Positions 23,940-38,525 of a stretch of DNA of 64,000 nucleotides are shown one piece after another. A program made the position numbers and the translations under genes. Numbering within the stretch: position 1 is the first letter of the stretch; each line of letters opens with the position of its first letter. The DNA is from Tanypteryx hageni (lineage: Eukaryota > Arthropoda > Insecta > Odonata > Petaluridae). Location: positions 27,184,473 through 27,248,472 of the forward strand of contig CM054116.1 of assembly GCA_028673005.1 (NCBI GenBank). The letters are read 5' to 3'. The notes beneath the pieces were generated by a model. That model made no database searches and was not told the origin of the DNA. It saw only the letters and a program-made list of their open reading frames with translations.

Positions 23940-24553
23940 CCATAGATTACTAACCTTCGTTTGACACACGGGATTACTAACCATTCGTCTAACAGACTAC
24001 CTCATTAGTAATATTTTTTAATAAAAGAATAAAGAGATACACTGAATTTTTTTAAATACTTAACAATACTTCAACACTCTCTGGTACATTTAAACATACA
24101 ATACTGTATTAAATTTTATGACAGCATTCCAAACACATGTTTCCACTATGCTCTCCACAAATAGCACGTGGACATGGACTTCAGTGAAATCTTGTTTTTT
24201 TCCTCTTCTTGGAAGGAAAAAATGCACATATCGAATGTTTACTCAGTTCATCCCTATTCTGGCTCTCCTGAGGTAGCTCTATTCCCAGAACATTAGCGGT
24301 CATCGACTTAAGAGTACGACTTAATATTAGGATCACCAAGTAACGTTAAAGCTAACCATTTGTCTGTGAGGCGACCTCAGTTGCGTACCACAAAATCATA
24401 GCAAATAATCCCTTGTGTAAACAGTCACACTAGAAGAACACAAGCTAAAGTGAGACTATAAGAAAGGCCAAACCTAGAACTCAAAAATTCGGAGTAGGGG
24501 GAGCATATTTGTTTTGGTCGTCGCCTGCCAGACGAATGGTTAGTAATCTAGGG
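23940..24553 (-). mobile_element. piggyBac-like element, decayed, 614 bp
   Basis: Bounded by TTAA on both sides (23936-23939 and 24554-24557), the target-site signature of piggyBac. The terminal inverted repeats are CCATAGATTACTAACC on the left and, read inward on the minus strand, CCCTAGATTACTAACC on the right. A subterminal copy of ATTACTAACCATTCGTCT lies at about 23972-23990. The inside keeps only the 3' end of a transposase gene on the minus strand, so this is an internally deleted, non-autonomous copy. Confidence 0.88.
24109..24310 (-). pseudogene. piggyBac transposase C-terminal fragment
   Basis: Minus-strand reading frame ending in TAA at 24109-24111. It reads through CAFFPSKKRKKTRFH, an in-frame stop, then SPCPRAICGEHS and NMCLECC. 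This is the Cys/His-rich C-terminal zinc-binding domain of piggyBac transposases, which helps bind the terminal repeats. The catalytic DDD part is absent and the internal stop shows it is dead. The segment before it (LGIELPQESQNRDELSKH) has the composition of the linker usually seen there. Confidence 0.8.
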
Positions 24554-24557
24554 TTAA

Positions 24558-26265
24558 TGTGAATAAGTACTTGTATTGCAGAGCCGTTCAGTAATTTTTC
24601 TCGTATTATTAAGGCAGAAATATTTGATAAATTTTACGCAAGAGAAGTAAAAGGAGAAAAGAGGTGGGAGGAAGAATGGGACCTGTGATGAAATATTTCA
24701 TAGCGGAAAGAAAATTACGAAAAATTCAAGTTTCTTCGAATTCAGTTTTTTCCCTATTATTTTTGAACGGCAATGCAGATACCAATAATAATAGCGATAA
24801 AAATACCGCTGTAAGTGGTGAAATTCGGTTGTGGGGACTAAAGTCTGGGGAGCTCGAAAAGTGGCCACGTGCTAATTTATTAGGGATTTACGTCTAACTT
24901 GAGGTCGATTTCAACGCGGCCAGCGGGAGGCTCAGCGGGAGGGGAATGGGGAAAAGGGAATGAAAAATGAACTCATATGCGCTGCGAACGAGGGTACTTG
25001 AATCTGTCTCGCGGCGGAGATGCGGCAGGGATTACATCTCTGTATACACTCTACGACTCCGTGAAAAACTTAATGGCCCTGCATCCGTGAAATTACGGAC
25101 ATACCAGCTGAAAGTGGCATCTAATGATTGCTTGGTCTGGTCGAGTTTTAGTCGCGGATATTTTCGATATGGCGCACTTTAATCTAAATAGGCAAAGAAT
25201 ATTTTATTTCAGCCTTGATATAAATTTAAATTACGGATAGAAGTACATTTTCAAAATCAGTTTTGATCGTAATCGATTAGTTATTCCGGTCATTTTGGAA
25301 AAAAATTAAACGAATTTTAGGCGTGATGAAATAATTGCGATAAAATAGTTTTATCTCTGGAAATAGATTTATTTAAAATTCAAACTGTATTTTTTGTATT
25401 TCCGTTTAAATGACCGTTTCTGTGAAAAAGAACGTTAGTAAAAAGTGATACGAATAAGCGATTTGAGATTCGTACTTTGTGTGGGATTTTTGCTAGATAA
25501 ATAGTTAAAGTCCCTCTCGTAAGAAGACAGGCATTTTCAAATCTGTGAGGTGTTTTCATATTCACTTTGCTTATTGCTCTTTATTAAAAGAATCTAAAGT
25601 CGCGATGCTGCGCTTACGTCTCTGCACATAAAGGATTCTTGCGGAGGGAGAAAAAGTCCTTTGAGCTTTATACTCTTCTCATCCACGAAATAACAATGAT
25701 TAAAAACCCATCCGTATTCGGTTGAGAGTCGAATAAAAAAAAGAGTCCTTTCTTTTTTTCCTTTCTTGTAGTCGTCTACTTAATATCTCATGCGCAGTTC
25801 AAAATGTGTCTTGACTTTATCTTGTCCTCACCGTCCTTTCATTCTACTTTGCCTTTTTGAAAAAAAGAATCGCAGTTAATATTTTCACGTATTTGGACAT
25901 GGTATTTTTTGTTGGAGGTGGGATAGAAAATTTGTGAAACATTCGGTCGCGTTTCATTTCGGGTCAGACACGTCGTCGATATTTTCAATATATTGAAATG
26001 AATTTAGTGATTAATATCCGTCGAGTATTTTTTATTTTCTTTAAATCACCTATACACGTTTTTTGCGTCCAATCAATAAATATTCTTCCCCTTCCTCCAA
26101 CAGTGGCCCTCGTCGCTCGGGAGAGCTTCAGTCGATGCCGAGGTCACTCTTTAAGCATACCGTGCGTGTGTCTGTGTCTCTTTATATGGGTGTGTGTTCT
26201 CCCTTTCCCCCTTCCTACTACTACAATCGAAAGGGGATTAATGAGAAACCGAGTGAGATGAGAAA
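24558..26265. other. Spacer, partly GC-richer
   Basis: A CpG-containing island at ~24895-25180 holds a 71-codon frame with mixed composition but no motif. Elsewhere AT-rich. No gene supported. Confidence 0.5.
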
Positions 26266-26272
26266 ATGGAGG

Positions 26273-28250
<1,978 letters not shown>

Positions 28251-29050
28251 AAGGATAAACCCGATTAAACGGATTTTGTCCTCCCCCCCTTCCCCCTCAC
28301 AGTAACCCTTCATCCTTGGTCGTCCCTCCCTCCCTACGCGCGATGGACGGTTCGATTAACAATTGCGACGCATAAGTTGATGCCACCACCCACTCTCCCA
28401 CTTTCCCGCCATTCTGCATCTCCCCTCGCCTCCCCCTGCCTACTCCCATCCCTCACCATTGCTCTACACGCAGACAATTTCCTGCGCTTTGGAAAACTAT
28501 TTTCGAGCGCAAATAACCAACTCACCATGCTCTCCCTCAATCCATCCTTTTATCCTCTCCTTTCTCTCTCTCTCTCTTCATTTCTCTCACACACATTTCT
28601 CTCTCTCCATTACCCCTCTCTTCCTCAATCCTTTACTCTCCCCCTTTTCATTTCTCCACAATGGTTATCTCTCTTTCTGTTAACCCATCTCTGCCTAGCG
28701 TGACATATATGTTACGTTTTATATTTATCGATACTAGAAGAAAGGTATCGTAATAAATTAGGTTCAGTCTGCTGATTTTTCAACTATGACTATTGCATTT
28801 AATGCTTCAGCTGTTTTGGCATTGATACAGTTAACTGCACTGTACTCGTTAGTGTTTTACCTAACTCGTGCAGCAGTTCTGCAGAAGCAATGGAACGAGT
28901 AAAAACAAAGGTCACATCCTCTATATCGAAAACGGAATATTGCCATTTTTGCTTAATGTGTAAAATATGTTTATTGGTTCATTATAAACAAATGTATACT
29001 AAAAATTGATTTTTAATAAAAATAGAATTCAGGCAGAAATGGATTAATTC
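28251..29050. other. Pyrimidine-rich block then AT-rich spacer
   Basis: TC-rich at ~28270-28690 (artefactual frames of up to 108 codons), then AT-rich. Nothing else recognised. Confidence 0.55.
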
Positions 29051-29760
29051 CGATTTTTCTTCCTACATCTTCTTTCTCCATCCTTCTCGCCTCCTTTATT
29101 TAAAAAAACATATATCTTTCCACAGAACACCAATCTTATTTATCATTAACTCCTTTCTCGCTCGGTTGCCGTTACCCTACTCCTGTCATTCATCCCCTTT
29201 TTTATTTATCCCTCTTTCATACCCCTACCCTTTCTCCCCGTCTTTCCTTCCTATCATCCTTCTCCCTTCCTTCGTTCCACATCCAGTCCGGACCACGTGA
29301 GTTTAATGCTCCCGCGGTTAGATTACCCGTTGAGGCCCTCCTGTGTCCACCATTGAGCGCATTCGATGGGATTCTGTGGGTCGGGGTTGAGCGGAGGAGG
29401 AGATGGAGAGAAGGATAGAGAGAGGGAGTGGATTGGAGAGTGGAGGAAGAGGAGGAGGAGGCAACGGTCGAACTCCGACCGGAAATCTCCCTCTACTCCC
29501 TTCTCTCCCTTGGCTCGCTCCCCGACGCTTCAATTTCCCAATTCAGGGATTTATGAATTCCCACCCACTTTCTCTCTCTCCCCTTCCTCCAAACTCCCCT
29601 GTGCCTCCTCCCCTTCCCTCCATCCCTACTGCAACCCCTTTTCCCACCCGACCATTTTGCGACAAGCCTTTTTTCTCTTAAAAACCTTTCGCCCTGCTTG
29701 TCCTCCTCCCCTCTCCAGAGAGGACCCACTTCGCACATTCGGTGGCGAAGGAATAAGATA
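29051..29760. other. Pyrimidine-purine-pyrimidine strand switches
   Basis: TC-rich at ~29060-29285, GA-rich at ~29385-29465 and TC-rich at ~29480-29720. The 131- and 122-codon frames on opposite strands are composition effects. Confidence 0.6.
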
Positions 29761-30930
29761 AAAGTAGTTATGGAAGGAGTTTCCCCAGGGGTGGCGGTGT
29801 GTGCACGTGAAGGGCGTGCGAGGACGAGAAAAGAGTTCAAAGTTTTTACGAAGTGGGCCAACCGGTAATTTAATTAGTGTTTTGTCTGGATGCTCGTCTG
29901 TGTGCGCGGCTCATCGGTTAATCCGATTAAAAATTGTGAAAACTGAGGTCGTCGATTCGGATAACGGGCGACCGGAATGATTTGTAATGCGTGCGAATGA
30001 TGCTCTGATTAAACCTAAGATAAAATTTAAATTTACGGTAAAGTGAAATTTGTTATTTGTCGTGGAATAATTTCATTTGGAAATGGATTCTCTTCGGAGT
30101 ATTTGGGGTATTTAATATTTAATTGTTCTCGTCAAAATCCTTTTGAACGGATACTGTATTTATATTTTGATAACTGCTATTCGAATTTGATGAAATTAAT
30201 ATTTTATGAAAAACTTTGGCTTATCGGTTTAAATTTATTCATATAATGTGCATAATTAAAGTATCAGGCAAATTTGATTATTTTTTGTGGATGAAAAGTC
30301 ATGCATATATAGAAACTTTAAGTTGCTTTAAAAACTTCTCCTACAAAGCAAGCTGCTGTGGCATAGCTTCGGAAGCATTTATCTTAAATAAAGTTTAAAA
30401 AAATATATGGGTGTCAAAGAAAGATATTGCCTACGGAAAGGAAGGAAATCGCACTTGTTAGGTTTTTTCATTTATTATCTTTATTTATTCAGTTGAAAAT
30501 CATTATTTTTCCTTCGGATGGAGACAAACGCTTGATTTTATTTTTCTGGAAATTGTATTAGTTACTAAGCCAACTCCATAGCCACGTGGATCAGAGGGAA
30601 AATTATGGTCGCTCCTGCAGTCCAGTTTCGCTTTCATATACACCTTAGTCCAATATCTCTGCTTAATCATTTTTCTAAGGATATGGAGATACAGTTATGT
30701 AAAATAAACCAGATTCTGGATTCGATCTAGAGCATTATGAATGGAATTCTGGGACTCGACATCACAAGCGCACATCTCTTCTCATAGTAGAGCGTGAAAA
30801 TTATTTAATCCATATCATTATCTCATTTTCACTTCATGGATTAACCTAATCAGCCTGTTCTGCTACCATTTGGTTATTTATAAATACAATGAATTTTTAA
30901 GAGATTTGAGTACTAACCCATTGCACAACC
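29761..30930. other. AT-rich spacer
   Basis: Nothing recognised. Confidence 0.55.
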
Positions 30931-30934
30931 CTCA

Positions 30935-31226
30935 ACCTGGAGGATCAATTCTTAACCACGTAAGCGCATTCACACGCGCACTATTCACCGCGCACAAACA
31001 TTCACACTGAAATTGAGGAGAGAAGCCCGTTGCCGGAATCAGACTACTCCTTCGAAAAATAGCAAAGGGACACACTTCTTAACGTTGCCTTTCTTGCGTG
31101 TCTTCCTTCAAACACACAAGTCGTGCCGGGACTAGCCCAGGTTGAAAAAAACAGGCCGCGCCAGGATTCGAATCCAGGATCGCAACGTGGATGGCCAGCA
31201 CCCATGACACTCGACCACCATTCCTC
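30935..31226 (-). mobile_element. tRNA-derived SINE, second copy
   Basis: Same family and orientation as 5275-5559. It shares the block running from CCCGTTGCCGG through CTTAACGTTGCCTTTCT to an AGCCCAGGTT-type segment near the head. The minus-strand head has an A-box-like TGGTCGAGTG at about 31217 and a B-box GGATTCGAATCC at about 31165. Divergence from the first copy is substantial, so this insertion is older; no clear target duplication found. Confidence 0.7.
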
Positions 31227-31230
31227 AGTT

Positions 31231-32580
31231 TACCGCATGCTATTTAAATTTAGAAGAGAAAAGTTCTGTTCTGTTTAATATCATTGTTCTTTAACTCATC
31301 GATAGCGAGAATTGAAAATTTCCCATTTTTTGTACAATGCCATCCAGATAAAACTTGCATGAGTATGACGAACTCACTTGCAACGCTTCCAGTAGGAATA
31401 ATCACCTAGATAAGCCACTTCTTTCAATTATATTTATAGCAGAGATCCGTCGAAGAAGGTGTTTTACAACGAACCATGGTTTGAACAGAGCAAAAGAGAG
31501 AGATGTGGACGGAGGAAATATCATTCAATTTTATAAAGCACTAGGGTAATTTTATTTGGAAATACGGGTCTGGAAGTTCGACTTTAATTAGAACTTGGCT
31601 TACCGTAAAATATAAATCTTCTTTTTTCACTATTGGTAATTTATGTAGCTTTTCCCCCTCTGCTTCATCATAATGTTTATATTTATATATTTATTGCTCG
31701 ATAAATAGGTTCTATTTTTTACTAGTTAACAAACTTTCGGCCCATTCGCGAAAATAATTTTTCGCCCCCTCCATAATTCGTTTCTAAGTATATGCGTGTT
31801 ATGGTATATGTGTAACATATTTAAAGGCAAATGTCTACATTTATTTAATAACACATTATCGTAATATATATACAAATAAATTTTGATTTTATTATTTGTT
31901 GTTGAATACATAAAAATAAGAACAGCAGTTCTTAAAAATAAATAACTATTAATTAATAAGGACATTGATCAATCATCGCAAACTAATTACATAAATAAAA
32001 AATGGATACTAGTTACTTTATTAACAAAGTAATTATAACGACTAAAATATATACAAATAAATAATATTTCTACGAATATTTATTTTGAAAAGACATTTAA
32101 ACTGCGTGTGAGATTGTGCTTGGGCGTGTAATTTATTTTTATCATTCGCCTTGCCAGTCAGTTTTGCCATCGGTCCAAGTGGAAGGTTGTTTCGAAATAG
32201 CCTTTCCCCAAATCTCAGAACGCTCGTTAATTACTATTCTTAGTTTCCGATCGAATTAATTATTTTCAATTACTTCAATGTTACTTTGTAATCTGTGTTT
32301 AATATCTTTCCTGCAGGACCCACTAAATCTAGCACCTCTCCCTCTCCCGTGGTCGCGGAATAATCGTCGATATTATAGTTCCACTACATTTATGTGGTGT
32401 ATTTTTTCATACACATGCAGCAGAAGGTAGAATTAACCTTGATAAAGGCAGAGATTTTACATTTATCGTGGAAATAATATATACTTTAATTTCAATTCCC
32501 AGAATTATTCAATTCATGCGTTTTCATCCTTGTATTAATTTAAACGCAGAAGAGTCTGCACCCCTAACGATGCAACACAT
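31231..32580. other. AT-rich spacer
   Basis: Nothing recognised. Confidence 0.55.
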
Positions 32581-33360
32581 AAATGGTATAAATTATTAGA
32601 TTCCTCGATCCTCACACCGTCCTCTTCAATATTCCAACCTGCCATTCCCTCTTTCCATCCCTTAGAAATTTCTTTCTCCCTTCCCAAACCTTGTTCTCTT
32701 TTTTCACTTCATCATCTCTCTCTCTCTCCGACCACACTCTCCATCATCTCTTCTTTCACTCTTCTCCTCCCGCATCCTCCCCCATTACACGTCTCCATTC
32801 CTGTATTACCTCTATTTAATCCATGTCCGCACCCTTCGTTGTCAAGCATTGCCCGTCTTTCCCCCCTTCATTTAAACTCCTCACTTCCCAAGTCCAATAA
32901 CAGATCCGGTTGTCCAGCGATTCGCACCAATCCGTTCTGCTTCCACTTTCCTCGTCTCTTTCTCCCTTCTCTCTCTCTTTCTCTCTTGCACTCATATAAA
33001 CCTCCTAACTACGCAACCTTTTGACCTCTTTCCCTTCCCCTACCACGCTACACTCTCCTCCTTCTGCCCTTAATACTCCGCCGCTGTGGTGCCAGGTGCT
33101 CCTGATGGCTCTCGCTTGGTGGCCACTCCCCGGTACTTCTCGTTCTCCGAAACTTATCACTCTAGAGGGTCCCTCTGCACGCCCTCACTTAACATTTTTC
33201 CGAATTTTTTTCCCAAGGAAAGAGTTTTTGGGGGACGAATGGAGAAGCATGATATGGGATGAGACAGAGGGGGTGAGAGTAAAATGGAGGAGGGGCGTTG
33301 GGTTGGAGGTATATGGGCAAGGGGGGGAGGGGCTCTCAGGCGGTGAGGTTATCGGGCTAA
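32581..33360. other. Pyrimidine block switching to purine block
   Basis: TC-rich at ~32600-33060, then mixed, then G/A-rich at ~33220-33365. Open frames here (124 and 83 codons) overlap on opposite strands and are not called. Confidence 0.55.
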
Positions 33361-34080
33361 AAGGGGAAATAAATTTGAATATCAAGATCGCATAAAGCAT
33401 TTGAATCGGTATATTGGATCCATATCGACAAATCAATCGAATGTGCTGTGGGTGTTTCGATTGTTTCGAGTGGCAGGGCTCTCGAAAGCGATTTCTTTTG
33501 AAATTATTTATCCTTTAAGGGGAGAAGAATGGGAGATTAGTTTCACGGCGATTGAATAATTATTTTTGGCCTGTGTTACGAAAAAAATATTTTCACGCCC
33601 GAGACGCAGAAGCGCTGGAGGCCTCCTGACAGTTAGGGTGAGAATTTAAAAAAATTTCATTTGAATGAAAATTAATAGTATTTGTAATTCATGTTATTCT
33701 CATTATAAATCAATTTAATAAGAAAGAACGGAATCTGCTGGCAATTATATTGAAATATTTTACCCTAAGAAAGCATTTATTTAACTTTTAAAGAAACTCC
33801 TAACAGCCCGTAAAACAAATGTATTAGAACGAAAAAACAAAATATTGTTAACCTATTTAATGGTTGAACATAACATAATAATATGAATAAGTCAATATTC
33901 TTACCCAGTCAGAGGTCAGAGATTTTATTTTAGGGACGAAATAGACGGTTCGAAATTCTTGTATCGGGAATCCGAACACTTTTAAAATAATTGACATGTT
34001 ATGCTAAATTTTGAAGGGATTTCATTGCGTAGTTATTATTTAAGTGAATTAATTTGAAAAACTTGACAAATCATCTCTCT
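33361..34080. other. AT-rich spacer
   Basis: Nothing recognised. Confidence 0.55.
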
Positions 34081-34850
34081 CTTGCAAAGTGATATACCTC
34101 GTCTCCCTCCATTAAATGGCTGATTCTCTCGCAAAGCAAGCGAACAAGTTTACAAGCGGATAAAAAGGAAAGAGGAGAGAAAGAGCTGTTCTATGAACTA
34201 TTCAACAGAGAAAGACTTAGATGAAGATAGCAAGCGAGAGAAAGTTTGAATGAGTGAGAGAGAGAGAGAGAAAGGGGCATCAAAAATCTCAGCAATGGAA
34301 AACGACTCCGCTCAAATCAAGCTGGAAGTACGGCACACCACTTACGGGCACTTAAAAACCGTGAAGCGGAAGTTTGATGGGTCGAGATGAGTAACGGTTT
34401 TGATGAGAGCAGCCGACCGCTAGACCATTAAACAGATGGCTAGAGTGTGGTGTAGAGGAGCCCTTCTTTACTCTCTGTCCTTCCCTCAGTTCCTCCCTCC
34501 ATTCTCTCTCTCTCTCTCGGCGGAGGAGGAGGAGGCGTGAGGGGGCGGCGGAGGGAGGCAGATAGCCACTGCTCTCTCTCTCTCTCTTTCACTCTCTTCT
34601 CGCGCACACGATGTCGTTGGACTACTGTTGTGTGTCTCCTCCTTCGCCACTTCCTCCGAAAACACGCCCTTGCGCCACCACGCCCCCTCTCCATTCTCGC
34701 CGTCATTTCGAAACCTATGACGTTTTTGTATGAGTGCGAGTTGAGCCGTTTAATGGCTAGGCGTGGAGGAGGAGGTGGAGGGAGGGGATGGGGGAGTGGA
34801 GATGAATAGGGAGGACGGGAGGATAGTTAATGCCCACACCTCTCTCTCTA
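34081..34850. other. Purine, pyrimidine and purine blocks with CpGs
   Basis: GA-rich at ~34140-34275, TC-rich at ~34465-34700, GGAGG-rich at ~34755-34820. A 41-codon frame from the ATG at 34610 sits in the TC part; I see no support for it as a gene. Confidence 0.5.
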
Positions 34851-35639
34851 TCATTCCCTGCCCCTTTTTGTGATCAAACAGGACGGATTGTCAGGACGCA
34901 AATTTCAAACTCCAATGTATTCCTTACGCTTGTATGTATGCTGAACGTGGGATCCGATTGGACAGATAGAGTAGATATGGAAAGGGAAGAAGTTGGGGAT
35001 GGAAATTGGCTGTGCTAGAAGAGGAGCGTTGTCCGTTCAAGCAGACAAAATTGACGCGAGATTTTCGCACACCCACCTGTCCCTCACGCTTGAATTTATG
35101 CTGAATGTTGAGATCTCAACTGTAAATTCTAGGCGTAAAAAATGCTTTGGCATGAATGTGTTCACACGTAGGCCCTCGGCTGACTCGGAAGATATAAAAC
35201 ATGCGGCACTTATACACTCTCTGGGAGACCATCGTTTATATAGGGCGACGATATTTTCAGAGTGACGTTGTTCCGTTCTGTACTCCAATTTTCTGTAAAA
35301 TTGAACTAATAAAAGAAGCGGAGTCCTGCACTTCCTCTATGTCTCTTTGATCAGATGCACGTGGTGGGCTTGAATCTGGATCTCTCTAAGCGGGAAGTGT
35401 GCCAGTAGCACTACTCGTTGCCCTCCGCAAGAATAGATTGTCGGGGTGAACGGTTCGGGCGTAAAATACGTAATGGAGATGCCAAATTCTCTAATGGCGC
35501 TCCCAAAAATATTAGACTTATCAGAAGTCAGTTTAAACTTCGTCCTTGGATAACAAATGCTAAAAATGGCACAAATGGTCACAAACATTAATGAAATAAC
35601 TGATGCAAGGGAACGATACTGTGAGAATCTTTAAAAAAT
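34851..35639. other. Spacer with a possible tRNA-like remnant
   Basis: On the minus strand at about 35335-35425, GTGCTACTGGCACACTT and AGATTCAAGCCC sit at the spacing of A- and B-box regions, suggesting a decayed tRNA-derived SINE. Otherwise nothing recognised. Confidence 0.35.
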
Positions 35640-36960
35640 GGCGGAACTGAGGAGAATGTAAGTACCAGTAATGGATAGACCCTGAAGTATTAATAGAAGA
35701 GATAAATGATGCCAACATCAAATTAAAATAGCGATGGCATTACTGCTGAAATTATTAAAACATTGGGAAACGAAGGGACTAGGCTAATCCATGTAGTATG
35801 CAGAAAAATTTGGAACTCCGAAGAGTCACGTCAGGATTGAAAGATTTATTTTTCTATGCCTTTACATAAGAAAAGATCTACGCGTAACTGTGACAACTAT
35901 AGTTTCATTGCACTTATACAACATGCGGGGGAAATTATGCTACATATAATTAATGAACGACTAAACACATATGCTTAACACCCACCAAATGATTGAAAAT
36001 GAAAGGGACTACTACACTACTCCGAACATACGCTTCGTGTGTCATAAAAAAACCTTTGATATCCTCAAGTGGAGCAGATAATGGCCAATTCTGATTGAGT
36101 GTACCTCATAATATAGTCTTTAGAGTAAGGCGGCTGTATGAATGCAGCATTGCTATAGCAAAGGTGGATAAATATCTATCGAGGCCACGTAACATCAGGA
36201 AAGGTGTACGACTAAGCTGTATTCTTTCGAATCTGTTATTTAACATCTACGGCGAACATTTCACCCGTAAAATACTAGATAATTGGAGCGGCGTTATCAG
36301 CATTGGTGGGAATAATAACTCTTATCTGTGATGCGAAGTTGGCCTCATACTTTAGGCAGTCGAGGTTAACGAAATTTGAGAATAGTTTGCTAAATTATAA
36401 GAGGCGAATCGGGAATATGAACTACTGGTAAATAAGGACATAGTAAAAATAATACTAATTGATCGCGAAAATAGAAATAGATCCAGATGAGAGGAATAAA
36501 TAGATGTGACTACCTGTATAGATCTGTCCATCTCGGATTTATGATGGACAATAATGGTAGGTGCGAACAAGAAATACACTGTTGATTACAAATGGCCAGA
36601 AATGCGAGTCCAAACTGGAAAATCTGGAGAGATCCGGAAATCACACAAAATTAGAATAATAATCGTCAAAACGTTGGTATATTTCCGGTTTTTAGTATGT
36701 TAAAATATTTCGCCCTAACGAAAACGATATAGAAAAATTTATTTTGCAAGGCACGGTGGATTGATAAAGATCCCGTGGACGTGCACCAAAACTTAATGAA
36801 GCTCTTGGAACAACATTTGAAAGAATAATTAGGCTCGTAATGGATACGAACTAGCGGAGCTTAATCAAGCTGAAAGTGTAGCTGTAGAGGCGGATTCATG
36901 AGCACACGTCCATGTGATTACAACGCTTTGGTAAATAAGCTGTCACGAAGAGGAAGGAGG
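35640..36960 (+). pseudogene. Decayed RTE-type reverse transcriptase
   Basis: A second LINE, of a different RTE family from 7651-9497 and far more decayed. Reading across frames in order shows VPVMDRP, GDGITAEIIKTLGNEGT, PLHKKRSTRNCDNYSFIAL and IMLHIINERL. Next comes the ORF piece at 36095-36331 with RRLYECSIA and GVRLSCILSNLLFNIYGEHF (matching the GVRQG..LSP.LFNIY block), then IVDRENRNR-type and IWRDPEI pieces. Many stops and frameshifts occur, and the YADD catalytic motif is not readable. The limits are where similarity fades. No terminal microsatellite seen. Confidence 0.8.
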
Positions 36961-38425
36961 TAACTAACGTGTTCGTCTTTTATGCAACGAATGTTTCTTT
37001 CATCCGGGCTCTTTAAAGGGAGAGAAGATGTTTTCTTTTACTTTGTGTTTTTGATGAAAACGCATATGATATATTGAATTTATTTTCCCTGACATAACGA
37101 GCAATGGATATCAGTTTCTAATGGGTCGATATCGGAATCCACGTTCATTTCGTTGTATTCTCTTCTCCAGATGTTTAGGATTTCGAGTTGTCGGTGCTTG
37201 TAATCTGCAAGCGCTTAATAAAACACCATTCATCAATACCTGAACTCATAAATAAACCAACTTGATCACCAATGGCAATAGCATTCGAGCCACGTTGAGC
37301 CCATGTATACGAGATAATAAATTACAAGAGATCTCACAGAATACCTATTTCTAATTTTCCTCGAAATTAAGACACCTATCCTTAATTTCCAAATTCTCTG
37401 GCAATAGGCTCACGTCCAAGTTTTTGCATTTCAAGTTTCGTGGCTCAGGCTGCTATGAATCAGCAATGACAATAATCATCAGTAAGACAATAGCCTATGT
37501 GTTGCACTAAAGTTAATGGAAAAATTATGATATTTTACTTGTTAGGATTATAGCGTCACCGCCCTTACCTTTTAGTACATATCCGGATATACAAAATCAC
37601 GAAATACATATGAAATCTTTATTGTCCTTTGTCTTTATTAAGAGAAGCGTATGACTTCAGCGTTTCCACAATTTCGTAAAACCACATTTAAACTCTAATA
37701 ATAATTTCGATCGACAATTGAAAAGAGTTAAATATTTCTTGAGAAACTTTACGAATTCCATTACATTATTTCGCGTTTTGCTAAACTTTCGAATTTCAGG
37801 ATTATGACATCATATGTATACGTCTTTAGTTGAAATGAACGCGATTATAATGCATTCTATCAATTCCCTTTTAAAAGGTACTGAATCGTTGCAATTTACG
37901 TTATACATGCACATCAATTCGCCGGGAAAGTCTGAGATCTTTCTACATTATACATATTCCCATTTACGATATTTGTCATGGTAGTTGATATTTTTTGTTG
38001 TTGAAAATGTCCTTTTTTGGATTAAAAACAAATGTTTACGCCAATTTGGAACGGATTTCAATTTAGTCTTTAAATAATCAACCTCATTTTTTCAGCTATA
38101 GAACCATTTTCATGCCAAGTTTCTATCTCAATTTTAGCTAATTTAAAAATGCAATTTCATAAAGTCCTGCAACAATTTTCATACTCTTCTTATGGGAGGT
38201 AAAAATGAAAAAAATGGTATGGTAATGCCCATTGTCTCCTGCATCAATTTCGTTAGGTTTAGCAGGTCGATTTTTTTTACGAAAACAATACTTTCTCTGC
38301 ACTACGTATATGGAGAAAGTAAAAGATGAAATTAAGATTAACTATTCCTTATGTTTTCTCATCAATATAAGTATACAAGTTTCATGGTTCGCTTAATTGT
38401 TTTTTACCTTTGAGTAACTTCTCCT
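36961..38425. other. AT-rich spacer
   Basis: Nothing recognised. Confidence 0.5.
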
Positions 38426-38505
38426 GGATTCTCCCGAAATTTTCTACTCATGTAGCGGAAATCTCCCGGAATCAACTGCTCACAAGTTGGCAACCCTACT
38501 TCTAA
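38426..38505 (-). mobile_element. Possible hAT-like terminal fragment
   Basis: The minus strand reads GTAGGGTTGCCAACTTGTG from about 38501, followed by TTCCGGGAG and TTTCGGGAG repeats. TAGGGTTGCCAAC ends with CGGGAG subterminal repeats are common in hAT-like elements as I recall. The other end was not found. Confidence 0.35.
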
Positions 38506-38525
38506 CCCTCACTTGATAAACTCAG

